This document shows, in pieces, positions 8,576 through 17,125 of a stretch of 64,000 bases of DNA. The DNA is taken from the NCBI GenBank assembly GCA_947455145.1, contig CANGME010000006.1:1-64000 (forward strand), in the 5' to 3' direction. Every line of letters begins with the position of its first letter. Position 1 is the first letter of the stretch. The notes below the pieces were generated by a model that did no database searches, had not been told where the DNA came from, and saw only the letters and a program-made list of their open reading frames with translations. A program made the position numbers and the translations under genes. This DNA comes from Comamonadaceae bacterium (lineage in GTDB: Bacteria; Pseudomonadota; Gammaproteobacteria; Burkholderiales; Burkholderiaceae_C).

Positions 8576-10338
8576 CCTTCTCTCTGCATGGCCTGGCGGT
8601 GGGTGGCGGCATAGCCATCGGGCGGGCTGTTGTGGTAGCGGCAAGCCGCGTGAATGTGGCGCACTATTTCATCTTGCCGGGGGCAGTACATGATGAGGTT
8701 GAGCGGATTCGGCGCGCACGAGATGCCGTGGTCGAAGAAATGCACCGGATGCAACACAGCATCTCGCTCATGGGGCCTAAGGATGCACCAAATGAGCTTA
8801 AAGCGCTGCTCGACGTTCATTTAATGCTCTTGCAGGATGAGGAATTGGTTAAAGGCGTGAAAAGCGCCATTACCGATCGCCTCTACAACGCCGAATGGGC
8901 CTTGCTCATGCAGCTTGAGGTGATTTCACGCCAGTTTGATGAGATGGAAGACGAGTATTTACGAGAGCGAAAACACGATCTTGAGCAAATTGTAGAAAAA
9001 TTGCTCCGTGTCATGCAAGGACAAACGAATGCCGCAGCGGGGAATATGCCGACCCTGGTTCAACGCAAACCCGCCCAGTTCAATCAAGACGGTCTAGGCA
9101 GCTCGCTGGTGTTGGTTGCGCATGATTTGTCACCCTCTGACATGTTGGACTTCAAGCAAGGCGTGTTCACAGGTTTTGTCACCGATGTTGGTGGCAAAAC
9201 CTCGCACACAGCCATCGTGGCACGCAGCATGGGCATCCCCGCTGTGGTGGGTGCACGTGCGAGCAGTCAATTGGTTCGCCAAGACGACTGGATCATCATT
9301 GACGGAGATGCGGGCGTCGTCGTTGTAGACCCCTCGCCCATAATCTTGGCCGAGTACCAGCTCAAGCAGCGCCAGTTCATTCAGAATCGACTTCAGCTAT
9401 CTGATGTCCGTGATCTGCCTGCTATCACATTGGATGGGCAGGTGGTGCACTTGTTGGCCAATATTGAACGCCCGGATGATGCCCTCGGCGCAGTGGCATC
9501 GGGTGCGGTTGGCGTTGGTTTGTTTCGCAGTGAATTCCTGTTCATGGGGCGCCTAGACCGGCTCCCAGACGAAGAAGAGCAATACCGGGCCTACCGCTTG
9601 GCGGTTGAAGGCATGCAAGGCATGCCAGTGACCATACGCACGGTCGATGTCGGGGCTGATAAACCTCTGGACGGCTCACTCAAGCTGGAAACACACCTTA
9701 ACCCCGCACTTGGCCTGCGAGCTATTCGCTGGAGTTTGACTGATCCTCCCATGTTCCTCACCCAGCTGCGCGCTATTTTGCGGGCGGCGGCGCATGGACC
9801 GGTCAAAATGCTGATACCGATGTTGGCTCACCTGAGTGAGATTCGCCAGACGCGGGCTTTATTGGATCAGGCCAAGCGCGAGCTGGAGCGGACAGGACAA
9901 ACTTTCGGTGAGATCGAGCTCGGCGCCATGATTGAAATTCCGGCTGCTGCGTTGACGCTTAAGGTGTTTCTGAAATACTTTGACTTTCTGTCGATTGGCA
10001 CCAACGATTTGATTCAATACACCCTGGCCATTGACCGGGCTGATGAAGCAGTGTCACACCTTTATGACCCTATTCACCCTGCCGTACTGAGGTTGGTGGC
10101 CGATACCATTGCTGAAGGTCGGGCACAGGGCAAAGAGGTGAGTGTGTGTGGCGAAATGGCGGGCGACGTCACCATGACCCGCCTGTTACTCGGTTTGGGG
10201 CTGCGCAGTTTCTCCATGCATCCCTCGCAAATCTTGGCGGTCAAACAGGCGGTGTTGAACGCCGATGTTGGCCAGTTGGAAAGCTGGGCACACGCTGTGT
10301 TGGCCCACGAAGAGCCAGCCACGCTAATGAGTGGTTAA
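8572..10338 (+). CDS. ptsI: Phosphoenolpyruvate-protein phosphotransferase (enzyme I)
   Basis: Enzyme I takes phosphate from PEP and passes it to HPr. The 588-aa protein has the N-terminal HPr-binding region, the swivelling His domain with GGKTSHTAIVARSMGIPAVVG (His212) and the C-terminal PEP-binding barrel with DFLSIGTNDLIQYTLAIDR and Cys526 in SVCGEMAGD. It is last in the MFS-EIIA-ptsH-ptsI operon. Its stop codon overlaps the stop of the convergent CHASE2 gene in the tetramer TTAA (10335-10338). Confidence 0.96.
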   Translation: MTFSLHGLAVGGGIAIGRAVVVAASRVNVAHYFILPGAVHDEVERIRRARDAVVEEMHRMQHSISLMGPKDAPNELKALLDVHLMLLQDEELVKGVKSAITDRLYNAEWALLMQLEVISRQFDEMEDEYLRERKHDLEQIVEKLLRVMQGQTNAAAGNMPTLVQRKPAQFNQDGLGSSLVLVAHDLSPSDMLDFKQGVFTGFVTDVGGKTSHTAIVARSMGIPAVVGARASSQLVRQDDWIIIDGDAGVVVVDPSPIILAEYQLKQRQFIQNRLQLSDVRDLPAITLDGQVVHLLANIERPDDALGAVASGAVGVGLFRSEFLFMGRLDRLPDEEEQYRAYRLAVEGMQGMPVTIRTVDVGADKPLDGSLKLETHLNPALGLRAIRWSLTDPPMFLTQLRAILRAAAHGPVKMLIPMLAHLSEIRQTRALLDQAKRELERTGQTFGEIELGAMIEIPAAALTLKVFLKYFDFLSIGTNDLIQYTLAIDRADEAVSHLYDPIHPAVLRLVADTIAEGRAQGKEVSVCGEMAGDVTMTRLLLGLGLRSFSMHPSQILAVKQAVLNADVGQLESWAHAVLAHEEPATLMSG

Positions 10339-11606
10339 TCTCGAGAGGGGCTGAAACCAGTCAAACGATCTCGCTTCGCACCCTGGCGCAGAGCGCGAAT
10401 GGTTTCAAGAAGAAGCGTGAAAGCGACAACGAGCAGAGGCAGCAAAAGAGCGCTCTCTTGCTGCCAACCGTACAGTAGTGCGAAATGACAGCCATACACC
10501 AAGCCACCACCCGCCAGGGCCAAACCCGTGGCGCTTGACATGCTGCGTTGGGGCGTGATGAACAAGCCCAAAGCGGGTAGCAAAGCGATCAGCATTAGCA
10601 GTCCACAGACCATGGCATTCGAGGCTTTGAGCAGTAAGCCTTGCGCCAAAGACTGGTGGATCAAGGCTAGCACATTGACGCCTTTCATTTCACCCACAGG
10701 GGTAAGCACTCGGTCGGTGAAGAAGGCCGTGCTTCCTACAAATACGGTTTTCCCGCGAAAAGTCTGCGCATTCAGCGCTTTGCCCTCAGCGCCCAACATG
10801 GCTTGAGCCACGTGAGCGAAGGGCAAGCTGACCACAGGATCAAGATTGCTGGGGAAGTACAAATGCATGGCCCCATCTTTGTCCACAGGGATGTTCAACG
10901 GCCCGACTTGCGCCAACGACGTTGAGGTCATGGTCACCGAAGGTAGCGGCTCTTTGGGGAAATGTGCCGCAACAGAAATGGCCGGCAGCACTTGTTCACC
11001 AAAACGATGAAACAACGGTATGCGTCTTAACAAGCCGTCTGGCTCTGGAATGGCAGAAACCACACCCAGGTGAGCGTAGCTTGGAGCGGGCTGCGTGAAC
11101 AAGGATTGAGGCGGCTGAACGGATGGCCAGGACTCCAGACGAAGGTCGGCAGGAGGCACCCATGTCAAGCCGTGCATGGACGCATTCGAAGACGCTTTCT
11201 GTACAGGGGCATCCAGCCGTGCGGCGGTGGCGAGGACCACGTTGGCGTTGCGTTGGATGGATTCCCGAAAGACCTCATCGCCGGGCCTTGGGTCAAACAA
11301 CACCAGGTCAAACGCGACTGCGCGTGCGCCCATTTCAGTCAGGTAATCTACCAGCAAGCCGTAGGTGTCGCGTGAATAGGGCCAATTGCCGAAGTACGGC
11401 TTCATCGCATCCAGCGAGGCATCGTCGATGTCGATAACGATCGCTTCCGTGAAGTTGTGCTCCCGGGCTGCCAGACGCAGTTGCGCGTCCAACGCCAACC
11501 CCTCAAGCCGGTGGAGCAAGGGTGTTGATGTTAACCCCCAGGCCAGTGTTAACGCGCCAAGGGGTATCCATGCCACCTGGCGAAGTCTCGTTAGGAATGC
11601 AGACAC
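10335..11606 (-). CDS. CHASE2-domain membrane protein without output domain
   Basis: CHASE2 is an extracytoplasmic sensory domain usually fused to a cyclase, kinase or GGDEF domain. Here one N-terminal hydrophobic segment, a CHASE2 domain (IVIDIDDASLD, GNWPYSRDTYG, FDLVLFDPRPGD) and three C-terminal membrane segments are present, but the protein ends about 20 residues after the last one with no catalytic domain. It is 423 aa from GTG 11606, chosen for GGGAG 6 nt upstream; TTG 11624 is possible. It follows the LysM-FecR gene by 45 nt in the same direction, a recurrent pairing. The ligand is unknown. Confidence 0.82.
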   Translation of the reverse strand: MSAFLTRLRQVAWIPLGALTLAWGLTSTPLLHRLEGLALDAQLRLAAREHNFTEAIVIDIDDASLDAMKPYFGNWPYSRDTYGLLVDYLTEMGARAVAFDLVLFDPRPGDEVFRESIQRNANVVLATAARLDAPVQKASSNASMHGLTWVPPADLRLESWPSVQPPQSLFTQPAPSYAHLGVVSAIPEPDGLLRRIPLFHRFGEQVLPAISVAAHFPKEPLPSVTMTSTSLAQVGPLNIPVDKDGAMHLYFPSNLDPVVSLPFAHVAQAMLGAEGKALNAQTFRGKTVFVGSTAFFTDRVLTPVGEMKGVNVLALIHQSLAQGLLLKASNAMVCGLLMLIALLPALGLFITPQRSMSSATGLALAGGGLVYGCHFALLYGWQQESALLLPLLVVAFTLLLETIRALRQGAKRDRLTGFSPSRD

Positions 11607-11651
11607 GCGGGGCTCCCAGTTCAAGTCAGCTTTGTTGAAGGACGCTTGCCC

Positions 11652-13310
11652 TTAGATCAGGAAAGGCAACAAAAGTGGCAAAAGACGGAAAGGTTTGGGC
11701 TCATCCGGGATGTCAATTTTTTGAGGCGTTCCAAATGGCCCCTCAAAACCATCGGCATCAATTGTTTTGATGCGCATGTAGTAGGTGCCAGGTGCTGGTC
11801 GATCAACTAGAACTTGCGTTTGATTTTCAGGTAAAACTCGATCCACCAAAGGTTTTGAAAAACTCAGGTCATTCGCTAGCTGAAGTTGATATTTGGCCCC
11901 TGCATCCCCCGCGCGCCAGCGAAAAGTGAGTTGTTTTTCATCCAGGGCGGGCGCTTCTGTCTGGGGGCTATCGGGTATTTTGCGCTGCGTAAAACTTTGA
12001 GGGTCGCCAAACGGACCGTGATCTGCCCCGGCGGCAATAGAGGCCACACGCCAGAAGTACTTGCCTGGTTCTAGAGTCACTGTTTGCTCTGTGCCAGTCA
12101 CCATAGGCAGGTCTGCAATTGGATTCGACATGTCCGCCTGGGTCGAAACCTGAACATGGTAGGCCTGCGCTGCCACCGAGTTGCTCCAGATCAGCTTGGC
12201 TGTAGGCCCGTAAGATTTAGTGCCTTCAAGCGGAGCGGTGGCAAACGGTGCTTCGGGGCGAGCTTTGAGAACGAATTCTTGATCGGCATTCAACCCCTCT
12301 AGTCCCCCCGGATCGACACCACGCACCCGCAACACATAACGACCATCCGGTAGATCCGTCCATTTCGCACCAGGAGTTGAAAAAACACCATCCAACAAAA
12401 GGCGCTCAAACGATTTATCAGAAAACACTTGGGCGCGATAGCGAGACGCACCGCTCAAGGTTGACCATTGAAATCGCAGTGGCACACGTTCAATGCGCTT
12501 ATCAGCCCCACTCAGATCAGGTGCTTTCAGTAATGCTACGGGTGGACTGGCCGGCTGCCCTGGCACGGCAGAGGTTCCAAAACCCGCCGGCACCAACACC
12601 GGCGTGCCCGCAGCACTGGCCTGAACCGCGCCTTCCAGTACTTCGCTGCGGCCCACCTGATCTGTTGGGTCAACGCTGGCTCGGAAATCGGTGCCTCGAA
12701 CAGCCAAATTGACGGCGCGTGACTTCACTTCATAGCGACCTACCGTGGGGGATTGTTTGGCCACTTGAGTATCCAAGGCGCCTTGTTGAAGCTCCATAAC
12801 TGTCTGCGCGACGCCTGATTTCCCAAGCATCACCATCTCTGACAAAACCAAGCGGCTTTTAGGGGTGAGCAGCAAGCGTGAGCCATCAATGAACTTGAGG
12901 GACACCGTGGCGTCAATGCCTGTCTCAATTGTGTCGCCGGTTTGCAAACGTGCGGCTTTGTCCAAGGGTTGGGACGCGCCTTTCAGCGGCGTTCGAGTCA
13001 CGGGGCCTTGAAGGTTAAGCACTTCTGCTTCAACGGCTTCACGCTTCAACAGCGACACAGGCAAGCGCAACTGCGTACCGGGTGTGAGTTGCTTGGGTTC
13101 TCCGACTTTGTTTTCTTTTTGAAGACCTGGCCACTTTTTTGTGCTGATCAAATAAGTCTGGCTAATGTTGCTCAGTGTGTCTCCGGGCTTGACCATGTAC
13201 ACCCAGTAGGATTCCGGTGTTGTAGCTGCTTGTGCCAATGGCAGGCACAGCAAAGCGATTAGGGACAACAGGGCACGCTTTTTGGAGACGGAAAAATAAG
13301 GCAAGGACAT
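11652..13310 (-). CDS. LysM and FecR domain exported protein
   Basis: A 552-aa exported protein. The order is: signal peptide (about 1-29, ending AQAA), LysM domain (YMVKPGDTLSNISQTYL, about 37-85) likely to bind peptidoglycan, a FecR-type domain (DGSRLLLTPKSRLVL through VRGTDFRASVD), then Fibronectin-III-like repeats (FQWSTLSGASRYRAQVF, LIWSNSVAAQAYHVQVS, FRWRAGDAGAKYQLQLA). AGGAGA lies 5 nt before ATG 13310. It heads a two-gene unit with the CHASE2 protein. It is not a typical iron-siderophore FecR anti-sigma factor, since there is no sigma gene. I infer an envelope scaffold or sensor role. Confidence 0.85.
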   Translation of the reverse strand: MSLPYFSVSKKRALLSLIALLCLPLAQAATTPESYWVYMVKPGDTLSNISQTYLISTKKWPGLQKENKVGEPKQLTPGTQLRLPVSLLKREAVEAEVLNLQGPVTRTPLKGASQPLDKAARLQTGDTIETGIDATVSLKFIDGSRLLLTPKSRLVLSEMVMLGKSGVAQTVMELQQGALDTQVAKQSPTVGRYEVKSRAVNLAVRGTDFRASVDPTDQVGRSEVLEGAVQASAAGTPVLVPAGFGTSAVPGQPASPPVALLKAPDLSGADKRIERVPLRFQWSTLSGASRYRAQVFSDKSFERLLLDGVFSTPGAKWTDLPDGRYVLRVRGVDPGGLEGLNADQEFVLKARPEAPFATAPLEGTKSYGPTAKLIWSNSVAAQAYHVQVSTQADMSNPIADLPMVTGTEQTVTLEPGKYFWRVASIAAGADHGPFGDPQSFTQRKIPDSPQTEAPALDEKQLTFRWRAGDAGAKYQLQLANDLSFSKPLVDRVLPENQTQVLVDRPAPGTYYMRIKTIDADGFEGPFGTPQKIDIPDEPKPFRLLPLLLPFLI

Positions 13311-13543
13311 ACGTCTCTCCTGATGAGAAATGCGGTAAGGCGCGTAGATAAAGTTCATTGCAAGTGTAACGGGCACGCATGCGAAAAGAAACAAGAGCAA
13401 AGCGGCTCACGGGCATGCTTTAGATGATTTAGTTCCCTGTTTTGTGACTTTGTAGGCAGCCTGGTGGGTTTGAGATTTTTAAGGGCTGACTTTCAAACCT
13501 ACTATCCAAGCACTTTTGTTTATCCGTGAAGACCGATGTCCAT

Positions 13544-14002
13544 ATGCTTACTTTTACAGCGCATCGATTGATTCGAGAAATGCGCACCACTTGTGCAGTG
13601 GGGGGCATTGCATTTTGCTTGGGCCTAGTCGCTTGTCAGACGCCACTTGCCTCACAGCCCGAGGTCGCAGCTGCTGGACTCGGCTACCGAGGCCCAACGC
13701 TGCCGATTGAGCAGTCTGAACGCGGCGTGCAAATCTTCTTGCCCAGCACTGTGTTGTTTGATATCGGCAAAGCGGAATTCAAAGCTGCGGAAGCCCGGCC
13801 CTACTTGGAGCGTGTCGCGCACCTGCTCAAAACCAAGACGGCTAAAAAAGTGTCGATTGAGGGACACACCGACAATGTCGGTGCATTGGCCCCCAATCAA
13901 GCGCTGTCCCTGGCCCGGGCCAATTCACTGCTCAAAGCACTTGCAGAGCGGGGCGTGCCCGCCAATGCCTTTGAGTCCGCTTGGGACAAGTTAAAAAAAT
14001 GA
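13544..14002 (+). CDS. OmpA-like lipoprotein with shortened C-terminal domain
   Basis: A peptidoglycan-associated protein of the OmpA/Pal type. It has a lipobox (LGLVAC) and an OmpA domain with STVLFDIGKAEFK and IEGHTDNVGALAPNQALSLARA. The domain then stops early: after GVPANAFESAWDKLKK there is a TGA, where homologues continue with the GxGxxxPxxxN and NRRVEI strands. Roughly the last 30-40 residues are missing, and no continuation is visible in the other frames. The start is uncertain: GTG 13526, ATG 13544 or ATG 13580. It diverges from the LysM-FecR gene. Confidence 0.75.
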   Translation: MLTFTAHRLIREMRTTCAVGGIAFCLGLVACQTPLASQPEVAAAGLGYRGPTLPIEQSERGVQIFLPSTVLFDIGKAEFKAAEARPYLERVAHLLKTKTAKKVSIEGHTDNVGALAPNQALSLARANSLLKALAERGVPANAFESAWDKLKK

Positions 14003-14039
14003 TCTAGCAAGGCTTGGTCAAGCCTGTAGAAAGCAAGTC

Positions 14040-14945
14040 ATGAACCGTCGAGATTTCGGCGCGGGTTTGGCCCTCGCGGCCAGCAGCGGCGTCGCGCTGT
14101 CACAAGCCACCAGTTCACGCCCTTCGGCGAGTCCCCACAGCGCGTCCCAGACCGCCACGCCCGGAAAGATCGGGCTGGCCTTGGGGGCCGGTTCGGCCCG
14201 TGGTTTCGCCCATATCGGTGTGCTTAAGGCTTTGGACGAGGCAGGCTTTAAAGCCGACGTGGTGGCAGGCACCAGCGCGGGTTCTTTGGTCGGCGTGTTC
14301 TATGCAGCAGGCTTCACACCCTGGCAAATGGAAGAGGTCGCCTTGAAGATGCGCGATGTGGAAGTGGCTGATTTTTCCAGCGCTTCCAAGCGCGGCATGT
14401 TTGCCGGTGAAGCCTTGCAGAAGTTGGTTAATGACTTCGTTAAAGGTGCGCCCATGGAGCGCTTGAAGCTGCCTTTTGCCGCCGTGGCCAGCAACCTTAA
14501 AACCGGTGAAAACGTCACGCTGCGCACGGGTGACACGGGGGCTGCTGTGCGCGCCTCATGCTCCATCCCCGGCGTATTTGTACCGGCCGTGATTGGCGGT
14601 GTTGAGTTGGTCGATGGCAGTTTGGTGAGTCCGCTGCCGGTCAAAGCCGCCCGTCTGTTGGGCGCAGATTTTGTGATTGGCGTGGACGTGGGCAGCAAGC
14701 CCAGCAACAACATCCACAGCGGCCTGTATGAGGTGTTGTTGCAGTCGTTTGAGATCATGGGCCGCTCCATCAGCGCGCTAGAAGCTCAGACGGCAGACTT
14801 CATGATCCGCCCCGACACCCTGCGTTTTGTTAGTACCGATTTCTCAGCCCGCAAAGACCTGATCCAAGCCGGTTACGAAGCTGGTTTGAAAGCGGTGGGC
14901 GAGTTGCGCGCTCGCTTGGGTACCCGGGGCAAACGCCGGGGCTGA
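14040..14945 (+). CDS. Patatin-like phospholipase, exported
   Basis: A serine acyl hydrolase of the RssA/patatin type, 301 aa. A Tat-like or Sec signal (MNRRDFGAGLALAASSG) precedes the oxyanion motif GAGSARGFAHIG (about 50-61), the nucleophile elbow GTSAGS (about 81-86) and the catalytic Asp in VDGSLVSPLPV, where the usual DGG/DGA reads DGS. The substrate is unknown; membrane phospholipids are likely. It begins 37 nt after the OmpA-like gene in the same direction, so the two may be co-transcribed. Confidence 0.88.
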   Translation: MNRRDFGAGLALAASSGVALSQATSSRPSASPHSASQTATPGKIGLALGAGSARGFAHIGVLKALDEAGFKADVVAGTSAGSLVGVFYAAGFTPWQMEEVALKMRDVEVADFSSASKRGMFAGEALQKLVNDFVKGAPMERLKLPFAAVASNLKTGENVTLRTGDTGAAVRASCSIPGVFVPAVIGGVELVDGSLVSPLPVKAARLLGADFVIGVDVGSKPSNNIHSGLYEVLLQSFEIMGRSISALEAQTADFMIRPDTLRFVSTDFSARKDLIQAGYEAGLKAVGELRARLGTRGKRRG

Positions 14946-14946
14946 T

Positions 14947-15945
14947 TCAACTCGCCGCCAAACCCGCCGCATGGGCGGCGTGGGCCTGCTGATCGGCGTG
15001 GTAACTGCTGCGCACCATGGCCCCCACAGCGGCGTGGTTAAAGCCCATCTCATAGGCCTTGGCCTCGAACATCTTGAAGGTGTCCGGGTGCACATAGCGG
15101 CGTACCGGCAGGTGGCTGGAGCTGGGGGCCAGGTACTGGCCGATGGTCAGCATCTCGATGTTGTGGTCGCGCATGTCTTGCATGACTTGCAGCACTTCTT
15201 CGTCGGTCTCGCCCAGGCCGACCATGATGCCGCTCTTGGTTGGCACTTTCGGGTGCAGGGCCTTGAATTTTTTCAGCAGGTTGAGCGAAAACTGGTAGTC
15301 GGAGCCGGGGCGGGCTTCTTTGTACAGGCGCGGCGCGGTCTCCAGGTTGTGGTTCATTACATCGGGCGGCGCGGCTTGCAAAATCTTCAGCGCGCGGTCG
15401 TCGCGGCCTCTAAAGTCGGGCACCAGCACCTCGATCTGCGTCTTGGGTGACAGCTCGCGGATGCGGCTGATGCAGTCCACAAAATGTTGGGCCCCGCCAT
15501 CGCGCAAATCATCGCGGTCTACGCTGGTGATGACGACGTAGTTGAGCTTGAGCGCGGCAATGGTGTTGGCCAGGTTTTGCGGCTCGTTCACGTCCAGCGG
15601 GTCGGGCCGCCCGTGGCCCACGTCGCAAAACGGGCAGCGCCGCGTGCACTTGTCGCCCATGATCATGAAGGTAGCCGTGCCCTTGCCAAAGCACTCTCCG
15701 ATGTTGGGGCAGCTCGCCTCTTCGCACACCGTCACCAGCTTGTTAGCGCGCAAGATGTCTTTGATTTCATAAAACCGGGTGGTCGGGCTGCCCGCTTTGA
15801 CGCGAATCCAGTCAGGTTTTTTCAGCACCTCGCCCGGCACAACCTTGACCGGGATGCGCGACAGCTTGGCGGCGGCCTTCTGCTTGGCGCTGGGGTCGTA
15901 GTTTTCGGTGCTTTGCGCGATGCGGACGACGTCGGAGGTGCTCAT
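14947..15945 (-). CDS. lipA: Lipoyl synthase
   Basis: A radical-SAM enzyme that inserts two sulfurs into protein-bound octanoyl groups to make lipoyl cofactors. Both iron-sulfur motifs are present: the auxiliary cluster [12 protein letters not shown] and the SAM cluster CTRRCPFC. The C-terminus has the conserved RSSYHADQQ with the serine that ligates the auxiliary cluster. The 332-aa length is normal. It is downstream of lipB and the ybeD-like gene in the same direction, the same order as in E. coli. A short repeat copy lies between lipB and lipA. Confidence 0.97.
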   Translation of the reverse strand: MSTSDVVRIAQSTENYDPSAKQKAAAKLSRIPVKVVPGEVLKKPDWIRVKAGSPTTRFYEIKDILRANKLVTVCEEASCPNIGECFGKGTATFMIMGDKCTRRCPFCDVGHGRPDPLDVNEPQNLANTIAALKLNYVVITSVDRDDLRDGGAQHFVDCISRIRELSPKTQIEVLVPDFRGRDDRALKILQAAPPDVMNHNLETAPRLYKEARPGSDYQFSLNLLKKFKALHPKVPTKSGIMVGLGETDEEVLQVMQDMRDHNIEMLTIGQYLAPSSSHLPVRRYVHPDTFKMFEAKAYEMGFNHAAVGAMVRSSYHADQQAHAAHAAGLAAS

Positions 15946-15955
15946 TATTTTTTAC

Positions 15956-15990
15956 CGTTCGCCCTGAGCCTGTCGAGGGTGTCGAAAGGC
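15956..15990. repeat. Dispersed repeat, family A (GAGCCTGTCGA core), partial copy
   Basis: GTTCGCCCTGAGCCTGTCGA followed by GGGTGTCGAAAGG lies in the 71-nt lipB-lipA gap. It matches the family found inside lipB and uvrA, but only one arm is clear. Confidence 0.75.
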
Positions 15991-16016
15991 GGGGTCAATT
16001 GTTTCACTTGAAGGGA

Positions 16017-16778
16017 CTACGGTGAGAGTTGGCTCACCAGCTTGTGGCTGAAGACATTGGCAGCGTCCTGCCAAGTCACATCGACCCCGATTGTACGAAG
16101 ATCCACCGTTTTTAGCCCAGCATAGCCACAGGCGTTGATGCGGGTAAAGGGCTCCAAGTCCATCGCCACGTTCAACGCCACGCCGTGGTAGGTGCAGTGA
16201 CGGCTGACTTTGATGCCCAAGGCGGCGATTTTGCCGAGTTCGCAACCGTTCGCCCTGAGCTGGTCGAAGGGTTCGAGTGGTTTGGGATGAGTCGGTCGAG
16301 GGGCTTCGACAAGCTCAGCCCGAACTGTAGTTGAGTCTGTCAGGGCGGGAAGTTTTGAATGGCTAAAGGGATCATCCAGCCGCACATAAATCCCCGGCGC
16401 GCCGCGCACCCGGTGGCCGGTGACGCCATAGTGCATCAGCGTGCGGATCACCGCTTCTTCCAGGCGATAGACGTATTCCTTGACGAAATAGCCCGCGCGC
16501 TGCAAGTCCAGCAGCGGGTAGGCCACCACTTGGCCCGGCCCGTGGTAAGTCACCTGCCCGCCCCGGTTGGTTTGCACCACGGGGATGTCCCCGGCGTTCA
16601 AAACATGCTCAGCCTGTCCCGCCAGGCCCTGCGTGAAAATCGGTGGATGCTCACAAATCCATAGCTTGTCACGAACGTTTTCATTAGACTTCAGGCCTCT
16701 TTGGCTTGTAAATTCCTGCATGGCGGCGTAGGTGGGTTCGTAATCTACGCGGCCCAGTGGAGAAACATCGAGCGGCAT
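16017..16778 (-). CDS. lipB: Octanoyltransferase with in-frame repeat insertion
   Basis: Transfers octanoate from acyl-carrier protein to lipoyl domains, the step before LipA. Family motifs are intact: [22 protein letters not shown] (about 71-92), the catalytic Lys183 in [17 protein letters not shown] and Cys217 in INACGYAG. The protein is 253 aa, longer than the usual 210-230, because residues about 148-180 ([12 protein letters not shown] to [10 protein letters not shown]) are encoded by a dispersed repeat. The extra segment sits between APGIYV and KIAALG, a strand-connecting loop, and leaves the active site intact, so the enzyme is probably functional. Confidence 0.94.
   Translation of the reverse strand: MPLDVSPLGRVDYEPTYAAMQEFTSQRGLKSNENVRDKLWICEHPPIFTQGLAGQAEHVLNAGDIPVVQTNRGGQVTYHGPGQVVAYPLLDLQRAGYFVKEYVYRLEEAVIRTLMHYGVTGHRVRGAPGIYVRLDDPFSHSKLPALTDSTTVRAELVEAPRPTHPKPLEPFDQLRANGCELGKIAALGIKVSRHCTYHGVALNVAMDLEPFTRINACGYAGLKTVDLRTIGVDVTWQDAANVFSHKLVSQLSP
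16246..16326. repeat. Dispersed repeat, family A, inverted pair inside lipB
   Basis: The left arm CCGTTCGCCCTGAGCTGGTC (from 16246) and the right arm GACAAGCTCAGCCCGAAC (to about 16326) are inverse copies and could fold into a hairpin. The length keeps lipB in frame. Confidence 0.85.
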
Positions 16779-16784
16779 TTGGTT

Positions 16785-17051
16785 TTACAACACCACCTTC
16801 ACCATCGGATGCGTGGACAGCGTGCGGTATAGCTCGTCGAGCTGCTCGCGGCTGGTGGCGTTGATGGTGAGGGTCACGCCCAGGTAGTTACCGGCCTTGC
16901 TCTCGCGCAGCTCGATGGTGGCGGCATCAAACGCCGGGTCGAACTGGCGTGCGATCTGGGTAAGTGCGTGCACAAAGCCATCGGCCTTCGCACCCATGAC
17001 CTTGATGGGGAAGCTGCAGGGGTATTCGATCAGGGAATCAGTGGGTGCCAT
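16785..17051 (-). CDS. DUF493 (YbeD-like) family protein
   Basis: An 88-aa protein with the YbeD pattern: YPCSFPIKVMGAK at the start, then NYLGVTLTINATSREQLDELYRTLSTHPMVKVVL. The ferredoxin-like fold resembles ACT-type regulatory domains. The biochemical role is unknown, but linkage to lipB, 6 nt downstream, is conserved across proteobacteria, which suggests a link to lipoate metabolism. Confidence 0.88.
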   Translation of the reverse strand: MAPTDSLIEYPCSFPIKVMGAKADGFVHALTQIARQFDPAFDAATIELRESKAGNYLGVTLTINATSREQLDELYRTLSTHPMVKVVL

Positions 17052-17068
17052 TGAAAATTAGGTGCAAC

Positions 17069-17118
17069 AAAAATAGGATCTGCGTTTGCTATTAAATAAA
17101 TGGCTGCAGCCGTTTTAT
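17069..17118. repeat. Dispersed repeat, family B (about 50 bp), copy 1
   Basis: A segment with blocks ATCTGC-GTTTGC, a 12-nt AT-rich spacer, GGCTG-CAGCCG and TTTT. It is colinear without gaps with the copies at about 22464-22516 (reverse orientation) and 28316-28380. This copy fills most of the 74-nt gap between the ybeD-like gene and corA. Confidence 0.65.
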
Positions 17119-17125
17119 ATCGTAT

